NCBI GenBank assembly: GCA_003427395.1
Contig: BFEA01000227.1
Span: 1,225,484-1,250,273 of the forward strand
Direction: 5' to 3'
Length of the DNA: 24,790 nt
DNA from: Chara braunii
Taxonomy: Eukaryota; Streptophyta; Charophyceae; Charales; Characeae
Shown here: positions 18,928-24,790 of the stretch, in pieces
Position numbering within the stretch: position 1 is the first letter of the stretch
How the letters are laid out: each line of letters begins with the position of its first letter
Position numbers and translations under genes: made by a program
The notes under the pieces: generated by a model
Databases searched by the model: none
What the model was told of the DNA's origin: nothing
What the model saw: only the letters and a program-made list of their open reading frames with translations

Positions 18928-18991
18928 GTCTACCTTGTGCTTGTACTCTGTGTCACATTTTACTGGCAGGGGCAGGGTACGTGCAACTGTG

Positions 18992-19438
18992 ATGGCTCAC
19001 CTTAGTCAGCGCCAGCGGCTTCAAATCAGCATAGCTGCTGTTGCAGCAGCAGCACAACTTACGGAGGATGCTCTTGCAGCATTTGAAGTTATATGGGACT
19101 TCCCCCCACCAGGAGGATTTACATCATGGGCCCATTCCGTGAGAGCGTGCCTTGAGGATACCATGCCTGACATGTTGCCGGCTATAAGAGAGGCAACTCG
19201 TGTCCTTGCTAGGCGGCGACCTAGGAATTTGACGATGAGGCGCTCCCGAGGCTTGGGGACAGAGCTTGAAATCAGGGACGATGTAGTAAACAACTTTTAT
19301 TCAACTCTCTGCAGTATCTTGCATACGCAGCGGTCCGAAATGAATCTTATTGTTGATGAATATCTTGCAACCAGAGCGGGAGAAGCAGCTCGCATAGTTA
19401 CGGCTGCCAATTCCTTCCGTGAAGGTTTTGGCTTTTAA
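18992..19438 (+). pseudogene. Probable N-terminal part of a PIF/Harbinger-like transposase
   Basis: A 148-codon frame from ATG at 18992, with well-mixed protein-like composition: an Ala-rich helix (ISIAAVAAAAQLTEDALAAF), an Arg-rich basic patch (RVLARRRPRNLTMRRSRG), and helices ending FREGFGF before TAA. No catalytic motif lies within it. About 55 bp downstream another frame shows a transposase-like motif, so I read this as the upstream exon or N-terminal domain of a broken transposase. The assignment depends on that neighbour. It could be an unrelated repeat-encoded protein. The in-frame open region continues upstream to 18773 through the repeat but looks untranslated. Confidence 0.55.
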
Positions 19439-19493
19439 CATCCACCAATGGGCATGTCACGACAGTCACAACCACAGTTCATCGGCCTAAGGG

Positions 19494-19643
19494 ATGGACA
19501 AAGCCAGTGCTCAGCGAGCTGTACACAACGTAGCAGCTGGAATAATCAAGTGTGTCGCCAAAGGAATCTAGCTGCGGAACGCACGTGGACAGGCATATGA
19601 GGCAAGAGGATTTCCAAACTGCGTCGGGTTTGTACCGTACTGA
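19494..19643 (+). pseudogene. Degenerate HARBI1-like (DDE) transposase fragment
   Basis: The frame from 19494 reads through SAQRAVHNVAAGIIKCVAKGI, a TAG (19569-19571), then AYEARGFPNCVGFV (19596-19634), then TGA (19641-19643). The GFPNCVG-F/A-V/I block is the sequence around the first catalytic Asp of PIF/Harbinger transposases (usually FPN.IGAIDGTH). Here the reading breaks exactly where the DG should be, so the catalytic site is lost. Short and mutated, so family assignment is moderate. Confidence 0.55.
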
Positions 19644-19725
19644 CATATTCATTTGACAAGTCAGAAAACAAACGGTGTGAAGACTGCAGTCATATTCATA
19701 TGCAAAAGTCAGAAAACAAAACTCA
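19644..19725. repeat. 47-bp-period direct repeat
   Basis: CATATTCATTTGACAAGTC at 19644 is repeated as CATATTCATATGCAAAAGTC at 19691, both followed by AGAAAACAAA. Confidence 0.85.
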
Positions 19726-19846
19726 TGATGAATTTTTTTGTTTTTTTTTTGTGTGTGGCGAGTTTCGTTTCAGCTGCAAGAAACAATCTCCGCAGATTGC
19801 GCAGCTAGTCTTTCTTTGTAATTTGCAGATACTTTACCTCTTCTCT

Positions 19847-19915
19847 GGCCTCCCTGGCACGGGTCATCACACTCAGATTCATTGGCCTCCCTGGCACAGG
19901 TCACAGCACTCGGAA
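19847..19915. repeat. 37-bp-period direct repeat
   Basis: GGCCTCCCTGGCAC occurs at 19847 and 19884, each followed by a related GGTCA...CACTC word. Confidence 0.85.
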
Positions 19916-20098
19916 ATGATTGGTGAATTTCCTGAGGATCCTACTGATTTGTATAATAGCCACTCGCGCTTCTGGGTCCCTGCTGTGCAAGGGCTGGGTT
20001 GATCCCCACCCTGCCCTGGATTGTAACACCATACGAGCGGTGAAACACAGCACCTGAGGTTGATCTCTTGAACAGTCTTTACGAGGTGGCTTGGGCTG

Positions 20099-20369
20099 AT
20101 GCAAAGTGTGGCATTGGGGTGTTCAATTAGAGGTTCCTGTTATCCTAGCGACCCCATGTTGTGGATCAGCGGGCCTTCGGAGATGAGCTCCATCCGGATG
20201 CTTGCACATGAAGATATTAGCGGCCTCGGCGACATGATTACTGTACAACAAGATGCCTTGGCATCTGTAAGGTCCCAGTGGGAAGCTGTGGAGTGGTGGT
20301 GCATGATGCGTAGTGCATTTACGCCAATCCTTGAAATGAGCACTGCCACGGGCAGCCGGACATGGACGC
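20099..20369 (+). other. Weak coding-like stretch, unknown
   Basis: A plus frame before the CT run encodes MLAHEDISGLGDMITVQQDA and, further on, WEAVEWWCMMRSAFTPILEM. The composition is protein-like, but there is no recognised family and no supported start or splice site. The frame then runs into the CT repeat. It might be an exon remnant of the nearby transposase-like element. Confidence 0.25.
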
Positions 20370-20451
<82 letters not shown>

Positions 20452-20452
20452 N

Positions 20453-20517
<65 letters not shown>
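20370..20517. repeat. Long (CT)n microsatellite
   Basis: About 147 bp of CT, interrupted by one TG near 20391 and one undetermined base at 20452. Length is unreliable in assembly. Confidence 0.97.
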
Positions 20518-20519
<2 letters not shown>

Positions 20520-21200
20520 GCTTCATCGCATGCGAAAAGATGCGAACAAATAACTAGATGTATCATATGATGCATGTGTACAACACATGAACACAGATGT
20601 GATGTATTTTCCCACTTGTCTGCAAGAACTGGAAAACGAGTGGAAAGTGTCGAACCAGGAAAGCAGATGCCCATCATTTACGATGCATTTATATAGTCCC
20701 ATGCAAGCTTCTATTTGTTTCAAAATGGCAAAAATACATTAATCATGCATAAGCAGTCACGGTTGTATGTCTGCATGCATCTTCTTTGAGTATTTCGTGA
20801 AGTTTCGTCTATTTCGCGCTGCATAATCTCATCTCTTCTTGTTCTCCTTATGTCTAAGTGAGCACCTCTAACAGGTGCCACATAGTCAGTGCCTCTTCGC
20901 TTGGACTGCCTACAACACTATTAGGGGGGGTGTTGTGCTCCGGATGCCTGTGTGTCAGTGTCCTACTTATGGTGCGAGTAATGTGATGGTCTGCTTTGCT
21001 CCTGGACACCCAATCCACTTGCCTTGGCTTCCCTCGCTACTCGGCTGTTTGCATTGGAGCTGTGCTGCCCTTGCTGTCTTGCTGTGCCATCTGCTTTGCT
21101 TTATGTGAGGCTGCCCACTCGCCCCTGCCCTCCAACTTGCCTTGTGCTTGCTTTGCCATCCAGTGAATTATTGCCTCGCCCTTGCCTTGCTGCTAACAAC
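20520..21200. other. Non-coding stretch
   Basis: AT-mixed DNA with ATGCAT and CATATGATGCATG words near 20570. From about 20990 to 21190 it is rich in CTTGCC/TTGCTT words, roughly the reverse-complement style of the decayed repeats at 3020-3600. No gene is supported. Confidence 0.4.
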
Positions 21201-21202
21201 AT

Positions 21203-21287
21203 AGGACCTAATGACAGTCCCCATACGAACGGGGTTAAAAGAGTTCACGACTCAGAATATTTGTATGGGGATTCAGTGGAATGTCCT
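21203..21287. repeat. Short imperfect inverted repeat
   Basis: TCCCCATAC (21218-21226) pairs with GTATGGGGA (21263-21271), and outer AGGAC (21203-21207) with GTCCT (21283-21287). It could be a small hairpin element of about 85 bp. Confidence 0.55.
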
Positions 21288-21289
21288 GG

Positions 21290-22550
21290 GTTTGCCTCCT
21301 GATTAGTGCAAGTGGAACACAAGTGTCTTGTCATTTGCCTCGTGTCTTTGCCTTATGATCTTTCACCCTAATATGTCCTCCGTCACTTCAATACATAGGT
21401 GTGATTGAATCTACATACAGTTTTGGTTGATTATTTTTGTAAAGGCCACTTTGGTCTCATTCTTGAGAGTGCACTGCGCTCGACAGCTTCAAAATGCATC
21501 TCTGGGATGCTCATTTTGAATATGTTCCCTGGGAAAAACACGTCTCAGATGCGCAAGGTGAAGCTTGATCCCTGATGATGTCTATCAACACACAAACACA
21601 CAATCGTATATATATTTTCTCTCTCTCATGCACCGGAAGTCCGATCGCTCAGGCTTTTCTTGGGTTCTGATTGCCTAAGTGCAGGTTATTAAAGATTTGT
21701 CATACTGTCAGTGCCTGTTTGTACAGAGTGACTTTAAGAGTATTAGAGATGGCTGGACTGTCTGGGATGCCTGTGTCCCTCTGTTTCATAGGGACTAAAG
21801 ACATGTGCCATGTAGCGTCCTGCCCGCCTGAACTCACGTCAACCTACACTCTGCAGGGTTTTCCATATGATGTGAGCAGAGGTGTGATCCAGTTTATCTC
21901 TCGCTGCGTCCATGAAGTTATGCTTTGCTGTGTACACGGCACAGAGAGATGTACACACGGACCCCTAAAAGGCAACCAAATGACAAGCGCAACCAATGCC
22001 GATAGTCATTTATAATCGTATACCCTAAACCCTGAATTAGCTCCGAGGAACTGACCCTTATTATATCAACATGGAACGGACAGACCCTAAAATTCCTTTT
22101 TTTTTTCTTTTTCTTTTTTTAAACACGTGAATAGACGCAGATAATCCCTAAACCCTGGAAAACTGTCAGCATAGTATACGCTGACAATCTCCAAGGCAGC
22201 TTCAACTGATGGCAGGTTGACCTCAGCATTCATGGAAGAAGAAGAAGGACATGAGTCCAAGCTAGCCCCACTCCAGCAGCCCGCCTGGGCTCACTCGTGC
22301 AGTGGAAGTGTTGAAGGAAGAAGCGACAACTGAGGAAAGGTACGTCCTACCTTCCGCCCACACCCCGACCCAGCAAGGGCTCACTTGTGGTGGAGAGCCA
22401 TCTTTAAAACATACTGAAACGTCCTTTCCTGATTTGTGTTGATAAGCTGAGAAAATCTGTGGGTTTGTACACTTCTGAAAGAGATACAAGGGATTGCACA
22501 GCTAAGCAACTAGGAATTGCTCAATTCAATAACGTGTCTTCCCATCTTAA
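21290..22550. other. Intergenic stretch with scattered telomere-like words
   Basis: No gene is supported. CCCTAAACCCT-type words occur at about 22022 and 22146, with ACCCTAAAA near 22083. A T-rich tract lies at about 22098-22119. The frame 21671-22015 has no family signature. Confidence 0.4.
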
Positions 22551-22552
22551 AA

Positions 22553-22691
22553 CACCAGTACTTGGGCACTGCGCGCCGCGCCAGCCGCCCAAATCTCGAA
22601 GCAGCGCGGGCTGTCGATTCGATTTATCGACGGGCCGCAGGTCGCGGAAATCGCATAGCGTTAACGCTAAGGAGTCGCCCAAGTACTGGTG
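22553..22691. mobile_element. Small GC-rich inverted-repeat element (MITE-like)
   Basis: CACCAGTACTTGGGC at the left end is the exact reverse complement of the right end. The 139-bp interior is unusually GC- and CpG-rich for its AT-rich surroundings and holds its own palindromes: GTCGAT/ATCGAC around 22615 and the perfect TAGCGTTAACGCTA at 22657-22670. No convincing target duplication was found (left TTAAAA, right GTTTAATA). It has no coding capacity. Confidence 0.75.
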
Positions 22692-22959
22692 GTTTAATAA
22701 TCTTCCTATGTATGGAGATCCATGGCAATGGGTACCCTTCTGAATAGCCAGCTTTCAGAGAGTGTTCACAGAGACCACAAGTTTGCTGCGGTCCTGTAAA
22801 ACCCCCTGTGCGCCGTCCAAGGCATTTACAGACGGTGACTGTCCCACAGGCCGTCTGACCGGCTTGAAGAGGTTCCGGCAACACCCTCCCCCGACCCACC
22901 CCCCCACCAAACTCAGCCCCTAGAACCTCCCCAACCCTGTCAACAAGAAAATTTACCAT
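22624..22959 (-). other. Minus ORF with Cys pattern, doubtful
   Basis: A 111-codon minus frame contains ACGTVTVCKCLGRR and, after a gap, QQTCGLCEHS. The C-x-C and C-x2-C spacing could suggest a metal site, but no family is recognised and its C-terminal end overlaps the inverted-repeat element. More likely chance or a fragment. Confidence 0.15.
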
Positions 22960-23671
22960 TTTAAAGTCTTTCTTCTTTGGAAAATTTTCATGACCGGCTG
23001 GTCACCGGAGGGTCTGACAACGGGGATACCTGGGCATGGGTAAGAAAATAGGGAAAAAAAAAAATGGTGGTAAAGGTTTTCCGCACTCTCTCGGAGAGGA
23101 TCCCAAATCCGCGCTCTTTTCTTTTTTAGAGTGTTGGCTCTACAGGAGGAGCAAGGGGGGTATAAATTATTTTTAAAGGGGCTAAAGGGGTTTAAAGGGG
23201 GGTGCTTTGTTGTGGTTCCGTTATTTTCTTTTTTATCTTCAGTTCTGTGAGGAATAATTTTTTTTTTTTTTTTTTTTTATAAAGAAAATCATCTTTTATA
23301 AAACCGGGAAACGGGCCCGGCGTCCCTCACATGAATTCCGTAGCCAAACCACGCTGGGAAAGGCACTTTCGGCCAGTCCCATCCCCAACCACGGACCTCC
23401 CATAGTGAAGACTCCTATCTTCAGCCCATCCCGTGCAAATCTCTAGTTGCTAACCCTAGTCTATGTTAATACTAACGTAGAATTTAATCCTATTCCAATA
23501 TATCGATTAATTCTATATTATCAAAACAACCACACAAATTCCTGACCTATTCCCTGATACAATTACCGTAATCATCCCTAACCCTACATTATCTACAAAG
23601 CAACAACCGTAATCATGACTAATTCCCAACACAATTTAAATTCCCAATTAAGGACTAATTAACCAAAACCT
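22960..23671. other. AT-rich and homopolymer-rich stretch
   Basis: It includes three TAAAGGGG words in a row (about 23173-23200), a T run (23258-23278), and an imperfect hairpin TTTTATAAAGA/TCTTTTATAAAA around 23274-23302. It then becomes AT-rich with AACCCTA words. No gene is supported. Confidence 0.5.
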
Positions 23672-24000
23672 AAACATCGTCAAGAAGTGTAAATCACTGC
23701 AAAAATTAAACCCAATTTCGAGCAAAGCAGATTTCCAATAAACCGAATGCCCCACTCTCCCCGATCCATCAGCCAAAGTCAGCAGAAGAAGATAGTCCAA
23801 AGTAACATCCCTAACATCCCTAACCCTAAACCCAAAAAAACATCGAAGTGTAAATCACCTCAAAAATTAAACCCAATTTCGAACTAAGCTGATTTCCAAT
23901 AAGCAGAATGCCCTACTCTCTCCGAACCAACAGCCAAAGAGGATTTCAGTCAAAAGACGACAAAGGGAGGCAAGCCTACTGTGGCTGAAGCAGAAGAAGA
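23672..24000. repeat. ~166-bp-period duplication
   Basis: AAACATCG...AAGTGTAAATCAC is followed by AAAAATTAAACCCAATTTCG and TTTCCAATAA. The block begins at 23672 and again at 23838, with about 88 percent similarity by eye. A GCAGAAGAAGAT word follows each copy (near 23782 and 23990). On minus, the repeat reads like intron end or leader sequence (GGGTTTAATTTTTGCAG). Confidence 0.85.
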
Positions 24001-24238
24001 TTGTCCAACATGACACTCTTGATGGGGGACAACATCAAGACTGTCATTCTAGATGATCCCCAGGATATCCACACTACCAAATCAGCAGCTGTGCCATTAC
24101 AATTGTACCAGGAACCTGTGAATTACGACAGCAACAGAAATCGCAATTGAAAGAATCACAAACAGTTGATCGCAATAGTTCAGTCCCGGTCAACCACATA
24201 TCTGCCACGTGGCAAGATCATGACAACAGCAGAATGTT

Positions 24239-24496
24239 TCATAACCTCGTACCACACCAGTTCGTCTTCTCACCAATCAACAGCAAACCACTCTTCGTCT
24301 GCCTCTCCTTCACGCCGAAGATTCCCACGATCAATATAGGGAGAGTAGCCGACAAGTCTGACGCAGCAGCGATGTATTCATGGAGGCTCCATATCTGTGA
24401 CCAAGGCGAATGCCCTGACCTGTTCATAATACTGATATGAGGGGCGTCGTCCAAATCCCACCCATGCCTGCCAGCCTGGCAATGGGGAGGGATCAT
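24239..24496 (-). other. Possible minus-strand exon, unknown
   Basis: An 85-codon minus frame ends with LPILIVGIFGVKERQTKSG and then GLLLIGEKTNWCGTR, which looks protein-like. Further along the strand TAATTCACAG followed by a short frame (VPGTIVMAQLLIW, about 24080-24118) could be an acceptor and the next exon. No family was recognised. The plus frame over the same DNA (24147-24440) is equally long, so the coding strand is unproven. Confidence 0.2.
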
Positions 24497-24790
24497 GAGA
24501 GGGACAATGACAACGCTATTCGGTCGCAGGGGAGTTACCCTCCCCGCATACTCCCGGCTTCAGTAGTGTTAAAAATTCAGAGCCGGTGAAACCACAGTGC
24601 AATGCTAATGCTGCGCTAACACAGCGCTAACACAGCGCTGTTTCTCCACAGTTGGGCACAGTTGGGCATGCTAATCGTCTCTGTATCCCAAAGGACTGCT
24701 TCGGATGGAGAGCGCCCGGGTGTCTGTGAGGAATAATTCTGATGTGACGCTCGACCAAAAGTTGTTTGTATTTGAATTCTACACAACATA

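Noticed and set aside
1-24790. CRISPR array, rRNA or tRNA gene
   Set aside because: No regularly spaced repeats with unique spacers, no rRNA core words, and no complete cloverleaf; the sequence is eukaryotic repeat DNA.

Overview
This window is plant-type nuclear repeat DNA with no intact host gene that I can defend. The best taxonomic clues are a Ty3/gypsy LTR retrotransposon with an initiator-Met tRNA primer site, scattered CCCTAAA telomere-type motifs, and abundant microsatellites, hairpin transposons and degenerate satellites. The gag and pol style resembles elements I associate from memory with charophyte algae such as Chara. That lineage is an inference; green lineage is safer.

Layout. 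1-1320: a (CT)n/C-run start, then a very C-rich strand made of decaying short repeats, ending in a GAGATA hexamer run. 1320-2550: non-coding, with a 141-bp tandem duplication (2097-2377). 2561-3011: a non-autonomous hairpin transposon with ~83-bp inverted ends and a near-perfect 8-bp target duplication. 3020-5620: degenerate satellite-like repeats, an AAG microsatellite, a hairpin, a G/T-rich minisatellite and a T/C tract. 5640-6462 and 15161-16020: one pyrimidine-rich tandem array, rich in CCCTAAA-like words, split by the insertion of the retrotransposon.

6463-15160 is that retrotransposon, on the minus strand. In element order: 5' LTR (14010-15160), primer-binding site (13992-14003), a long leader carrying an opposite-strand ORF (13104-13496), gag (coiled coil, gag domain, a 540-base assembly gap, CCHC zinc knuckle), pol (aspartic protease, reverse transcriptase, RNase H, integrase, GPY/F-like end), polypurine tract, 3' LTR. 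Pol is broken by three in-frame stops, all in the integrase part, so this copy is dead. The LTRs are almost identical and even share undetermined bases at the same positions, which points to repeat-consensus assembly.

15540-24790: more tandem repeats, then a ~215-bp sequence present twice (16261 and 18714). The second copy lies just upstream of a decayed gene (18992-19643) with a probable PIF/Harbinger-like transposase motif. Beyond are a 147-bp CT microsatellite, a small GC-rich inverted-repeat element (22553-22691) and AT-rich DNA with a 166-bp-period duplication and weak minus-strand coding signals. No rRNA, tRNA gene or CRISPR array was found. The strongest leads are the antisense ORF and splice-donor-like sites inside the retrotransposon, the split satellite array, and the two inverted-repeat elements.
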